Shown here: positions 24,746 to 32,754 of the stretch, piece after piece
How the letters are laid out: each line of letters opens with the position of its first letter
Position numbering within the stretch: the stretch's first letter is position 1
From: CAKVOD01 sp964489405
GTDB taxonomy: Bacteria; Bacillota; Clostridia; Christensenellales; UBA1242
Direction: 5' to 3'
Assembly: GCA_964489405.1 (NCBI GenBank)
Contig: CAZAYL010000006.1
Coordinates: 1 to 43,828, forward strand
Length of the DNA stretch: 43,828 nucleotides
The notes under the pieces: generated by a model
Told to the model about the DNA's origin: nothing
The model's database searches: none
Seen by the model: only the letters and a program-made list of their open reading frames with translations
Made by a program: the position numbers and the translations under genes

Positions 24746-25256
24746 TTTCGTTTGCGTTGGGAGAATTTTGAAACCTCAAGCTTTGAAAGGGGAAGTCAAA
24801 ATTTCATCTAATGCTAGAGAAATAAGCAACTTTTTGTCGTACAAATATTTGTATTTGGGTCAAAATCGTGAGAAATATATAATTGAGCAGTGTCGCATTC
24901 AAGACGGCTATGTTATTGCAAAATTAGAGGGCGTTGATGACGCAAATATTGCCGAAAGTTTGCGAAATATTGATGTTTTTATTGACAATTATCAATTAGA
25001 TGTTTTGCCCGATGATGAGTATTATGTGCAAGATTTGATTGGAATTAATGTTTTCTCGGCGGATGGGGCGACTTATTTGGGGCAAATTACCGCGATTGAT
25101 AATTTTTCATCGGCAGATGTTGTTACCATTGTTAGGGATGAAAGAGAATTTTTATTTCCATTCTTGGCAGAAGTTGTAATTGATGTCGATATTGATGATA
25201 AAAAGATGTTTGTAGATATGCAAAAATTTGAGGAAGTATGCGTTGATGAGAATTGA
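24738..25256 (+). CDS. rimM: Ribosome maturation factor RimM
   Basis: 16S rRNA processing protein that binds S19 during 30S head assembly. The N-terminal barrel has VGRILKPQALKGEVKI (6-21); the PRC-barrel begins at YYVQDLIGINVFS, with PFLAEVV and the acidic end VDIDDKKMFVD. ATG 24738 is chosen because AAGGGG lies 6 bases upstream; an in-frame ATG at 24723 lacks one. The 172 residues match the family. It overlaps khpA by 8 and trmD by 11 bases. Confidence 0.93.
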   Translation: MNNFVCVGRILKPQALKGEVKISSNAREISNFLSYKYLYLGQNREKYIIEQCRIQDGYVIAKLEGVDDANIAESLRNIDVFIDNYQLDVLPDDEYYVQDLIGINVFSADGATYLGQITAIDNFSSADVVTIVRDEREFLFPFLAEVVIDVDIDDKKMFVDMQKFEEVCVDEN

Positions 25257-25923
25257 TTTTTTAACCCTTTTTCCTGAAATGTTTTCTGCAATGAGTTGTA
25301 GCATTATTGGTCGTGCTATCGAAAACGGAATTGTTGAAATAAATACTGTGAATATTCGTAATTTTTCACAAGATAAACACAAAAGGGTTGATGATTATGT
25401 TTTTGGGGGTGGACAGGGGCTTTTAATGGCTCCACAACCTTTGTTTGATGCGATAGATAGCGTTCAAACGGAGCAGTCATATGTTGTTTATGTTACGCCA
25501 TCTGGTGAACCTTTTACTCAAAAAATCGCAAAAGAACTCAAAGATAAAAAGCATTTGATTTTTGTTTGTGGGCATTATGAAGGAATTGATCAAAGAGTTA
25601 TTGATGAACGTGTCGATAGAGAAATTTCAATTGGGGACTATGTATTAACTAATGGAGAATTGCCGTCGATGGTAATTGCTGATGCGGTTGTGCGTTTATT
25701 GCCTAAGGTTTTGCATAATGAAGAATCGGTAACTAATGATAGTTTTGAAAATAATTTGTTAGAACATCCGCAATACACGCGTCCCGCGAATTTTAGAGGT
25801 CTTGAAGTGCCTGAAATTTTACTATCAGGGAATCATCAACTTGTTGACGCGTGGAAGAGAGAAAAACAAATTGAGAAAACAAAACGTGTTCGACCTGACT
25901 TATTGAAAAGGAGCGATGATTGA
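25246..25923 (+). CDS. trmD: tRNA (guanine-N1)-methyltransferase TrmD
   Basis: SPOUT-class enzyme that makes m1G37 in tRNAs with G36G37, protecting the reading frame. Motifs: MRIDFLTLFPEMF at the start, RVDDYVFGGGQGLLM (near 46-60), CGHYEGIDQRV (near 112-122), SIGDYVLTNGELP (near 132-144) and the C-terminal RPANFRGLEVPEILLSGNH region. The frame is open from TTG 25228; ATG 25246 gives the conserved N-terminus and lies 10 bases after GAGGAAG. It has 225 residues. It overlaps rimM, and its TGA overlaps the rbgA ATG. rplS, which usually follows, is absent. Confidence 0.97.
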   Translation: MRIDFLTLFPEMFSAMSCSIIGRAIENGIVEINTVNIRNFSQDKHKRVDDYVFGGGQGLLMAPQPLFDAIDSVQTEQSYVVYVTPSGEPFTQKIAKELKDKKHLIFVCGHYEGIDQRVIDERVDREISIGDYVLTNGELPSMVIADAVVRLLPKVLHNEESVTNDSFENNLLEHPQYTRPANFRGLEVPEILLSGNHQLVDAWKREKQIEKTKRVRPDLLKRSDD

Positions 25924-26759
25924 TGATTATTCAGTGGTATCCGGGGCATATGGACAAAGCTTTGCGCGAAATGAAAAATAATGCTAAATTTGTTGACGCA
26001 ATATTGTATGTTTTGGATGCGCGTGCTCCATTTTCTTGTTTAAATCCCAAATTTGATACAATAATTGGAGCTAAACCAGTTATTATGATTCTCAATAAGG
26101 CGGATTTAATTTCAAGAGAAGATTTGAATCAATTTGAGCAATTTTTTAAAGTAAAAAATGTTCCTGTTGTTGCTTTGAATAGCACAATTACTAATGCAAC
26201 GAAGCCAATAATTGAGTGCGCAAGCGTATTGCTTAAGGATAAAATAGACCGTTTTAAAAATAAGGGCGTTGCTATACCTTTGCGTTTGATGGTTATAGGT
26301 GTTCCTAATAGTGGCAAAAGCACTTTGATAAACAATATTTGTGGGAATAAAAAGACTATTACGGGGGACAAACCAGGAGTTACGAGAAGCAATCAATGGG
26401 TAAAAATTTCTAATGGTTTTGAATTGCTTGACACGCCTGGTACATTGTGGCCCGCGTTTGATAATCCTAAAGTTGCGCAAAATCTTGCATATGTGGGGAG
26501 CATTAAAGACGATGTTCTGGATGTTGAAGAATTAGCTTTTGCTTTTATAGATGATTTGAAAGGAAAGTATTTTGATGCATTGCAAGATAGATATAATTTA
26601 AATTCTGATAACAATGCTGAAACCATTGAAATATTTGACGAAATATGTCGAAATCGTGGTTTTATATTGCGTGGTGGAGAAATTGATTATAATCGTGGAG
26701 CACGTGCAATTTTGGACGATTTTAGAAAAGGAAGAATAGGGAAACTTGTTCTAGATTAA
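25923..26759 (+). CDS. rbgA: Ribosome biogenesis GTPase RbgA (YlqF)
   Basis: Circularly permuted GTPase needed for late 50S assembly. IQWYPGHMDKALREM (3-17) is the family start; the G4 motif NKAD (about 58-61) precedes the G1 motif GVPNSGKST (near 126-134) and G3 DTPG, which is the permuted order. GDKPGVTR is also present. ATG 25923 is preferred over TTG 25920 because AAGGAG is 9 bases upstream. It has 278 residues and begins within the trmD stop (TGATG). Confidence 0.95.
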   Translation: MIIQWYPGHMDKALREMKNNAKFVDAILYVLDARAPFSCLNPKFDTIIGAKPVIMILNKADLISREDLNQFEQFFKVKNVPVVALNSTITNATKPIIECASVLLKDKIDRFKNKGVAIPLRLMVIGVPNSGKSTLINNICGNKKTITGDKPGVTRSNQWVKISNGFELLDTPGTLWPAFDNPKVAQNLAYVGSIKDDVLDVEELAFAFIDDLKGKYFDALQDRYNLNSDNNAETIEIFDEICRNRGFILRGGEIDYNRGARAILDDFRKGRIGKLVLD

Positions 26760-26760
26760 A

Positions 26761-27144
26761 ATGTTTGGTAAAAAATTAACAAAACCTCAGGTTGAGGGGA
26801 AACATACTAATAAAAAAATTGGCGATTATGGCGAAAAATTAGCTGTAAAATATTTAGAAAAACACGGCTACAAAATTTTAAAAACCAATTATAAGATAAA
26901 GATTGGAGAAATTGATATTATCGCTCTAGACGGAGAATTTTTGGTGTTTGTCGAAGTTAAATATCGTTCCACAGCTTTGTATGGGATGCCCAATGAAGCG
27001 GTTGATAAATACAAGCGCGAAAAAATCAAACGCGTTGCAATGAATTATTTATTGCAAAAAGATATGTTAGATGCGTATGTGCGTTTTGACGTTGTTCAAA
27101 TTTTGGGCGATGAAATCCAATTATTTCAAAATGCTTTTTATTAA
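26761..27144 (+). CDS. yraN: YraN family putative endonuclease (UPF0102)
   Basis: A 127-residue protein of the YraN family, which has the PD-(D/E)xK nuclease fold; its cellular role is not settled. The pattern KKIGDYGEKLAVKYLEKHGY (20-39), then KIGEIDIIALDGEFLVFVEVKYR, carries the acidic and lysine residues of the putative active site (E and D of GEID, E and K of VEVKYR). It follows rbgA by 1 base. rnhB, often between the two, is missing. Confidence 0.93.
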   Translation: MFGKKLTKPQVEGKHTNKKIGDYGEKLAVKYLEKHGYKILKTNYKIKIGEIDIIALDGEFLVFVEVKYRSTALYGMPNEAVDKYKREKIKRVAMNYLLQKDMLDAYVRFDVVQILGDEIQLFQNAFY

Positions 27145-27150
27145 AAAGTC

Positions 27151-27179
27151 TTGCGAAGTTTGAAATTTTGTGCTATACT
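27151..27179 (+). promoter_or_regulatory. Promoter for the ferredoxin gene
   Basis: TTGCGA (27151-27156), 17 bases, and an extended -10 TGCTATACT ending at 27179. Confidence 0.7.
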
Positions 27180-27195
27180 TAAATAGGAGTTAATT

Positions 27196-27363
27196 ATGAT
27201 TGATAACAAAAAATGTATTAAATGTGGTACTTGTGTTGCAATTTGTCCAGTGGGTGCAATTACAATAGGGGAGGATGGATTCCCAGTAATTAATGATGAT
27301 ATTTGTATCAAATGTTGTGCATGTCAAAATTCTTGTCCTGTAAATGCAATTAAGATTGAATAA
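27196..27363 (+). CDS. 2[4Fe-4S] ferredoxin
   Basis: A 55-residue clostridial-type ferredoxin. Two cluster motifs are complete: CIKCGTCVAICP (residues 7-18) and CIKCCACQNSCP (36-47). Internal symmetry (CPVGAI and CPVNAI) reflects the ancient duplication. The ribosome binding site AGGAG lies 7 bases before ATG 27196. It would carry low-potential electrons, for example for pyruvate:ferredoxin oxidoreductase, in an anaerobe. It stands alone behind its own promoter; the next gene follows by 13 bases and may be co-transcribed. Confidence 0.95.
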   Translation: MIDNKKCIKCGTCVAICPVGAITIGEDGFPVINDDICIKCCACQNSCPVNAIKIE

Positions 27364-27376
27364 TTGAGGTGATAAA

Positions 27377-28891
27377 TTGAAAAAAATTGCTTTGGTTTTA
27401 GTAGACCAAAAAAGTATTAAGTTAGTCTTTGCTTATGCTGAGATGGAGAAATATTTTTATATTTATGACATGCTTGAGGAGAATGTTGATTTTACTAAAG
27501 ATTTGTCTAAAGGTGGACTTATTAAAAGTACAACTACAAATGAAGCAATCAAAATATTGAAAATGTTTAAAAGACTTTGTGAATCACAAAAAATTGAAGA
27601 CACATTTGCTTATGTGATGCAATTTGTGGGCAAAGCAAAAAATCAGGTTAGTTTTATTGATGAAATTGAATCGTCAAGTGGTTTTAAATTTAGTGTTTTA
27701 CCACATGAACAAGAAATTAATGCAATTTATTTGAGTGTGATTAATTCTTTAGATGTGCCACGCGGTATTATTGTTGATGTTAGGTCGGATTCCACAAATA
27801 TTATAAAGTACTTTAGACGCAATATTCTATTCCAAACTTCAATTCCAATTGGGGCGAAAGGTTTGGCGGAATTGTTTGTAAGTCCAAATTGCGACCCTGT
27901 TGAGGTTCATCAACAAATGGTAGACTTTTTTAAAGCACAACTTGCTGATTATGGTTTGACTCCAGAATTAGTTGATGGATATAAATTTATTTGTTTGGGA
28001 AATTTGGCGGACTCTTTGTATAAATTGTATGTTAAGAAAATGAAATATCCAATGAATATTGAACACAATTTTTCAATTACTAACATACAATATGAAAATT
28101 TATATAGTTTTATTAAGACTTTAGATGTTGATGCGGAAAAGAAGATAAAAGGTGTTTCTGAGGAAGGGGCTGATGTATTCGCGGGAGCGATGTCGATTTT
28201 TAAGGCTATTTTTGATTTGCAAGAAGAATACGAAATCTATTTCTCGACTTATGGCTTGAAAGAAGGGCTTTTGTTTATCAATACAATACCTTCGCTTCTA
28301 GAAAAACCTTTAGTAGATATTATGCAATATAGTTTAGATGCATTGCAAGCTCAATATAATGTGAGTTTGAACAATGGAAGTAATGTGTGTGAATTAGCGG
28401 TCATTATTTTTAAACAGTTAAAGGTGTTGCATAAGCTTCCTCGCACTTATTTAAAATCTTTAAAAGTGGCTTCTACACTATATAGATGTGGGGAAGTTGT
28501 CAATTTCAAGAATTTATACCGCAATTGTTTTAATGTTATTTCTAATAGTATTGTTTTTGGTATATCACACAAGGAATTATTGCTTGGTGCATTTATTGCT
28601 GAAAACGTAGATCCAGACGCATTCAATTTAACAGAGTGGGTTAGATACAAAGACTTGCTTACTGAAAATGATCTCGATGCGATGAAACGCTTGAGCGCGA
28701 TTTTAAAAATTGCAATAGGGTTAGATATTTCGGGTAGTGGTGCCGTTGTAGATTTGTCTTGTGATGTTTTGGGAGATTCCGTTATTATGAAGACAAGTGC
28801 AGATAGTGATGTCGGGTTTGAGATCAAGTACGCTTTACACGGGGCAAAGAATTTTAAGAAGGCTTTTAACAAATATTTGGAAATTTTGTGA
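27377..28891 (+). CDS. Degenerate Ppx/GppA-like phosphatase family protein
   Basis: A 504-residue protein with the architecture of exopolyphosphatase/guanosine pentaphosphatase: an ASKHA-type ATPase-fold core (about 1-300) and an all-helical C-terminal domain. SGFKFSVLPHEQEINAIYLSV (about 101-121, given in part) and the LFQTSIPIGAKGLAELF region align with the family. The phosphate-binding loops are changed: the first DIGSNS loop reads VDQKSI and the second DIGGGST loop reads DVRSDST. The HD-type histidines of the C-terminal domain are also not evident. Activity is therefore doubtful, and a scaffold or sensor role is possible. It starts at TTG 27377 with a strong GAGGTGAT site. It is followed by an MreB-like gene after 8 bases. 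Confidence 0.7.
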   Translation: MKKIALVLVDQKSIKLVFAYAEMEKYFYIYDMLEENVDFTKDLSKGGLIKSTTTNEAIKILKMFKRLCESQKIEDTFAYVMQFVGKAKNQVSFIDEIESSSGFKFSVLPHEQEINAIYLSVINSLDVPRGIIVDVRSDSTNIIKYFRRNILFQTSIPIGAKGLAELFVSPNCDPVEVHQQMVDFFKAQLADYGLTPELVDGYKFICLGNLADSLYKLYVKKMKYPMNIEHNFSITNIQYENLYSFIKTLDVDAEKKIKGVSEEGADVFAGAMSIFKAIFDLQEEYEIYFSTYGLKEGLLFINTIPSLLEKPLVDIMQYSLDALQAQYNVSLNNGSNVCELAVIIFKQLKVLHKLPRTYLKSLKVASTLYRCGEVVNFKNLYRNCFNVISNSIVFGISHKELLLGAFIAENVDPDAFNLTEWVRYKDLLTENDLDAMKRLSAILKIAIGLDISGSGAVVDLSCDVLGDSVIMKTSADSDVGFEIKYALHGAKNFKKAFNKYLEIL

Positions 28892-28899
28892 GGTTGAAT

Positions 28900-29865
28900 A
28901 TGACCATTTCTATAGAATTGGGGTCATCTAATACAAAAATATTTGATAACAAGAATAGCTTGGTTTATTGTGAACCAAGTGTTTTTGCAGTTAAATTTAA
29001 AAAAGGGAAAAGTCAAATTATTGCTTATGGCAAGAAAGCATATGATTTGGGGAATGAATTACAACCTGATGAGAAGTTAATTCAGCCTATTAAAAACGGT
29101 CAGATAGCTGATTTTGAATCAGCTAAAATAATGCTTGATTGCATATTTAATACTTTGATTGGAAGAAGAAACAGGCGAAAAAATGTTGTGATTGTTCTTG
29201 CTATTCCAACATGTTCTACACAAATACAACGCGAGCAGTTTAAAAATTTATTTTGCAAACTTGGGTTTTATTCCATTACACTTGTTCCACAATTAATTGC
29301 AACAACAGCTATACTTGATGAAAATATAAATAATACATACTTGGTTGTAGACATCGGTGCGGGAAAGACCGAAATAGGTTTGTGTACTATTAAAAACGTA
29401 ATTAATGCCATTAGTATGTCGATTGGCGGGGAGTTAATCGATTTGGGCATTTATGAAGCGCTTAAAAATAAGTATAATATTTCAGTTTCACGACGGGAAA
29501 TTGAGAGAATTAAAGAATTGGCAGGGAGTCTATATTCAACTGACGAAACTGAGACTAAGATTTGGGCTCAAAATAGAGATAATTTAATTAATCAATTTTA
29601 TGTTATTTCTAATAGAGATTTTAATGATATTATGTGTACGTGTTATGAAAAAATTATTGATGCAATCAAAGTCTTTTTAAATTCTATTGATAAAGAATAT
29701 CGTCAGTCTGTTTTAGAAACTGGAATCTTTTTTACAGGGTTAAGTTGTGAAATTATAGGTTTTGAAAAATTTTTCAAAAAAGAATTAAACACTAATATTT
29801 ATCTTATTGATTCTCCAATGACTGCAAGTGTTGAAGGAGCATTAAAATATTATAAAAATAATTAA
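28900..29865 (+). CDS. MreB-like actin homologue
   Basis: A 321-residue actin-fold ATPase. Phosphate 1 ISIELGSSNTKIF is at 3-15; PSVFAV, GKKAYDLGN and PIKNGQIADFESA follow as in MreB; phosphate 2 is VVDIGAGKTEIGLC (near 150-163); IGGELID and the adenosine motif FFTGLSCEIIGFEKFF are present. Shape proteins of this type guide cell-wall synthesis along the membrane. The sequence is clearly diverged from canonical MreB/Mbl, so it may be a paralogue. ATG 28900 with GAGG 6 bases upstream is preferred over GTG 28888. mreC and mreD are absent. Its stop codon lies inside the terminator stem. Confidence 0.8.
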   Translation: MTISIELGSSNTKIFDNKNSLVYCEPSVFAVKFKKGKSQIIAYGKKAYDLGNELQPDEKLIQPIKNGQIADFESAKIMLDCIFNTLIGRRNRRKNVVIVLAIPTCSTQIQREQFKNLFCKLGFYSITLVPQLIATTAILDENINNTYLVVDIGAGKTEIGLCTIKNVINAISMSIGGELIDLGIYEALKNKYNISVSRREIERIKELAGSLYSTDETETKIWAQNRDNLINQFYVISNRDFNDIMCTCYEKIIDAIKVFLNSIDKEYRQSVLETGIFFTGLSCEIIGFEKFFKKELNTNIYLIDSPMTASVEGALKYYKNN

Positions 29866-29915
29866 ATAGGGACCATAAAATTATATATTTATGGTCCCTA
29901 TTTAATAGGTTTTTT
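29861..29915 (+). terminator. Terminator after the MreB-like gene
   Basis: A perfect 19-bp stem (29861-29879 with 29888-29906) with an eight-base loop and a T run at 29910-29915. The stem includes the stop codon, and it separates the MreB-like gene from minD. Confidence 0.9.
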
Positions 29916-30130
29916 GCTTTTGTTGTTAGTAGCCGACACTATGAATAGTTACTAAAATAGTTCAAAAATAATATTATTTAGTTTAACATTTTTACAATTA
30001 TTGAAAGAGTGCATTTTATATAAACAATATTTTTTATATAGTATAATCTTTATGCGTAAGTATTTCAAACAAAATGCGTGTGTTTTCGCCATAAATTGTC
30101 ATATTTCTTTTATGGAAAAATATACACAAA

Positions 30131-30139
30131 TGTTATAAT
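30131..30139 (+). promoter_or_regulatory. Extended -10 promoter for minD
   Basis: TGTTATAAT with TATAAT at 30134-30139 and the TG extension; the -35 region is weak. A second TATAAT at 30042-30047 may act further upstream. The 290-base gap 29866-30155 otherwise shows only the terminator and AT-rich sequence. Confidence 0.5.
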
Positions 30140-30155
30140 ATATTTTGAGGTGTAT

Positions 30156-30950
30156 ATGGCGAGAAAGTTTGTTATAACAAGTGGTAAGGGTGGGGTTGGG
30201 AAAACAACTATTTGTGCAAATATAGGGGTAAGTTTAGCTCGTCAAAAACAACGCGTATGTATTTTAGATGTTGATATTGGGCTTAACAATCTTGATGTAG
30301 TTATGGGTATAGAAAAAAGAATATTGTTTGATATAGTCGATTGTATTGAGGGTAAATGTCGACTAAAACAAGCGTTAATTCAAGATTTGAATGAACCATA
30401 TCTTTATATTTTACCTTCAACACAAAGTTTATCTAGTACAAAAATTAATAAATCACAAATTAAGGTAATTGTTGACGAATTGTCGTCAATTTTTGATTAC
30501 ATTTTGATAGATTGTCCAGCGGGTATTGGTATTGGTTTTCATCGTGCTGTTTTTTCAGCAACGGAAGCCATAGTTGTAACAACTCCACACATTTCAGCAA
30601 TAAGGGATGCATCAAAAGTAATAGATATTTTAGGAACCTATGAACTTTGCACTGTGAGTTTATTAATAAATAGAATTCGGGGCGATTTAATCGCTGATAA
30701 AATGATGCTATCTATTGAAGAAATAGAAAAAATTTTTGATACTTCCATAATCGGCGTTGTTCCTGAAGATGATGAAATAATATCAGCGCTTAATTTAGGT
30801 GTGGCAGTTGATTCTCACGCAAAATCAAGTAGAGCTTTTTCACTAATTGCGGATAATATAATTTATGGAAATAATAAGGTTATTAACTTTCAAAAAGAAT
30901 ACAAAGGATTGTGGGGGTTTTTAAAGCGAAAAATTAAGAGGAGTGTTTAG
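30156..30950 (+). CDS. minD: Septum site-determining protein MinD
   Basis: Membrane-cycling ATPase that positions the division site. The deviant Walker A SGKGGVGKTT is at 9-18, switch I DVDIGLNNLD near 38-47, and switch II DCPAGIG. The C-terminal LWGFLKRKIKRSV is the amphipathic membrane-targeting helix. The 264 residues match the family. ATG 30156 with TGAGGTG upstream gives the conserved MARKFVITSGKGG start; the frame further upstream is non-coding. minE follows after 3 bases; minC is not in the window. Confidence 0.95.
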   Translation: MARKFVITSGKGGVGKTTICANIGVSLARQKQRVCILDVDIGLNNLDVVMGIEKRILFDIVDCIEGKCRLKQALIQDLNEPYLYILPSTQSLSSTKINKSQIKVIVDELSSIFDYILIDCPAGIGIGFHRAVFSATEAIVVTTPHISAIRDASKVIDILGTYELCTVSLLINRIRGDLIADKMMLSIEEIEKIFDTSIIGVVPEDDEIISALNLGVAVDSHAKSSRAFSLIADNIIYGNNKVINFQKEYKGLWGFLKRKIKRSV

Positions 30951-30953
30951 TAA

Positions 30954-31211
30954 ATGAATAAAATTTATGTTTCATCGAATGCATTAGATAGAGTTAAAAA
31001 AGCTATTGTAACCAGCAATCATTTTAAACCCGAAAAATTTGCTGAGATATTAAAATCAGATGTTTATATGGTTTTAAATGAATATGCAGAAATAAAAGGA
31101 GATGAGCTTAAAGTTGGTGTTGAACTAAATGATTTTGGCGAATATATCATCAATATATGTGCAATAGGCAGGCGTTTAAAAATGATAGGAATAGTTCCGG
31201 ACAAGCAATAA
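30954..31211 (+). CDS. minE: Division topological specificity factor MinE
   Basis: An 85-residue MinE, which stimulates MinD ATPase and drives its oscillation. The MinD-contact helix ALDRVKKAIVTSN (10-22) and the dimerisation part with FAEILKSDVYMVLNEYAEI and LKVGVELND match the family pattern. GAGGAGTG in the end of minD is its ribosome binding site. MinE is absent from Bacillus but present in many Clostridia. Confidence 0.88.
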   Translation: MNKIYVSSNALDRVKKAIVTSNHFKPEKFAEILKSDVYMVLNEYAEIKGDELKVGVELNDFGEYIINICAIGRRLKMIGIVPDKQ

Positions 31212-31246
31212 AGTCTAATTATATACAATAATGCATAAAATGTGTT

Positions 31247-31834
31247 ATGAATAAACTAAAAAATATAATTTGCACATTTAAAATTAAGTATCTTATATTA
31301 ACTTGTTTGATATTAATTGTAGCGTTATCAATATCGTTTATTAACAAAAATTTTTGGAACACGTTGTTAGATAGTATAAAGACAACTTTGGAGTCTGCAA
31401 AACCTACTGAAGAGTTGTTTGATGATACGGGCAGAGTAAAATATGTATCAGTTTTATTTGATAAAAATAGCTGTTTAGTTTCTATACAACCTGTTGATTA
31501 TGAACTTAGTTTTTATAACTATGACAACTTTTTTAACGATAATGGGTGTATAACAATTTTGGGCGCATCAGGAGTTTTGTACGCTCCTTATGATGGGACA
31601 ATTCACATCAAGAATTTGACTGATGGCGTAGTTGAACTGGAAATTGAGCACAATTCTCAATTTAAGTCATTTTTTGCGGGACAGTTTGGCTTGGGGGTAA
31701 AAAATAATGATTATGTGAAAAAGGGGCAGGCAATCGCTATTTTACTTGGGGATTTGCAATTTTTTATGTCGCAAGATGATGAAATTATTGATTCCATAGA
31801 CTTTTCTAATGGAGAATTACTATGGAAAGAGTAA
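31247..31834 (+). CDS. spoIVFA: SpoIVFA-like protein (LytM-like fold, one membrane segment)
   Basis: A 195-residue protein with one membrane segment (about 14-33) and a C-terminal LytM/M23-like domain: ASGVLYAPYDGTIHI (about 107-121), VELEIEHN and the closing VKKGQAIAILL. The zinc ligands of active M23 peptidases are lost, apart from one His (IEHN), as in SpoIVFA, which holds the SpoIVFB protease inactive in the mother cell. The assignment rests on fold plus position directly before spoIVFB, with a 13-base overlap. No Shine-Dalgarno precedes ATG 31247; TAAAAT five bases upstream hints at a leaderless start. Confidence 0.75.
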   Translation: MNKLKNIICTFKIKYLILTCLILIVALSISFINKNFWNTLLDSIKTTLESAKPTEELFDDTGRVKYVSVLFDKNSCLVSIQPVDYELSFYNYDNFFNDNGCITILGASGVLYAPYDGTIHIKNLTDGVVELEIEHNSQFKSFFAGQFGLGVKNNDYVKKGQAIAILLGDLQFFMSQDDEIIDSIDFSNGELLWKE

Positions 31835-32673
31835 AATTTAGAATACACCCACTTTTTTTAGTATTTGGATTGATTGCATTTTGTGTTAATTTGGGGGTGG
31901 TATTTGTTTGCTATTTGGTATCAGCATTGTTGCACGAATTTGGGCACGCTTATGTTGCACATAAACTTGGTTATCAATTACAACACATTTCATTACTTCC
32001 CTTTGGGGCGGAGTTGTCTTTGACTGATGATAAATTTGTACATAATGATGAAATAAAAATTGCAATTGCAGGTCCGTTGATAAATTTGATTTTAGTGTTT
32101 ATTTTTATAGCACTTTGGTGGATATTTCCCATAACATACTATTATACGGATATTTTTGTTTTTGCGAATGCTGTTACTTTTGTTTTTAACTTACTGCCGA
32201 TATTTCCACTAGATGGTGGGCGCATATTTCGGGCATTAATTAGTAAAAAGAAAGATGCTATTCAGACTGAAAAAATAGTAAGTAAAACTGCGATTTTTTT
32301 ATCTTTACTGTTCTTTCTTATATTCTTAATAAGTGTATTTTATACACCATTTTATTCTTTAGCAATTGCTTCAATATTTATGTTAACAGGCGCATTTAAT
32401 TTTAATAAAAACGCTGTATACAAACGAATGATTTACGCAAATAATTTTAAGAAAAATCTAAAAAAAGGTTGTGATATAAATTTGGTTGCTGTATCTGATG
32501 AAATGCCTTTATATAAACTAATTAAGTTTATTAATCCACAAAATTATACAATATTTGTTGTATATGATGACAAAAATTGTTTAAAAAGTGTAATTTTAGA
32601 AAAAAACCTCGATGTTTTATTCGCAAAATATGAATCATATTCACTTTTGAAAGATATAAAAATTAAAAAATAA
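31822..32673 (+). CDS. spoIVFB: Site-2 protease SpoIVFB
   Basis: Intramembrane zinc metalloprotease (M50) that cleaves pro-sigma-K in Bacillus sporulation. The zinc motif HEFGH is at H38-H42 inside the second hydrophobic segment, and the third ligand D131 lies in LDGGRIF. Four to six membrane segments occupy 10-200. The last 80 residues form a CBS-like cytoplasmic end. The 283-residue length matches Bacillus SpoIVFB (288). GGAG in the end of the preceding gene is the ribosome binding site. Confidence 0.9.
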   Translation: MERVKFRIHPLFLVFGLIAFCVNLGVVFVCYLVSALLHEFGHAYVAHKLGYQLQHISLLPFGAELSLTDDKFVHNDEIKIAIAGPLINLILVFIFIALWWIFPITYYYTDIFVFANAVTFVFNLLPIFPLDGGRIFRALISKKKDAIQTEKIVSKTAIFLSLLFFLIFLISVFYTPFYSLAIASIFMLTGAFNFNKNAVYKRMIYANNFKKNLKKGCDINLVAVSDEMPLYKLIKFINPQNYTIFVVYDDKNCLKSVILEKNLDVLFAKYESYSLLKDIKIKK

Positions 32674-32687
32674 TACTTGCAAACATT

Positions 32688-32715
32688 TTGATTTTTCTTT
32701 CATCTATGTTATAAT
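32688..32715 (+). promoter_or_regulatory. Promoter of the Sel1-repeat gene
   Basis: TTGATT (32688-32693), 16 bases, and an extended -10 TGTTATAAT ending at 32715. Confidence 0.65.
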
Positions 32716-32724
32716 ATTTACAAA

Positions 32725-32741
32725 GCAAAGTTATGCTTTGC
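32725..32741 (+). promoter_or_regulatory. Leader hairpin before the Sel1-gene ribosome binding site
   Basis: GCAAAG (32725-32730), five-base loop, CTTTGC (32736-32741), directly followed by AAAGGGAG. It would form the 5' end of the transcript and could stabilise the mRNA or influence translation. Confidence 0.45.
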
Positions 32742-32754
32742 AAAGGGAGTTTCA

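Noticed and set aside
27377..28891. MinC or FtsA for the protein upstream of the MreB-like gene
   Set aside because: Length, the SGFKF...HEQE segment and the helical C-terminal domain fit Ppx/GppA; no MinC beta-helix or FtsA 1C domain pattern is visible.
31247..31834. Active M23 peptidase
   Set aside because: The HxxxD and HxH zinc motifs are absent, and position before spoIVFB favours a SpoIVFA-type regulator.
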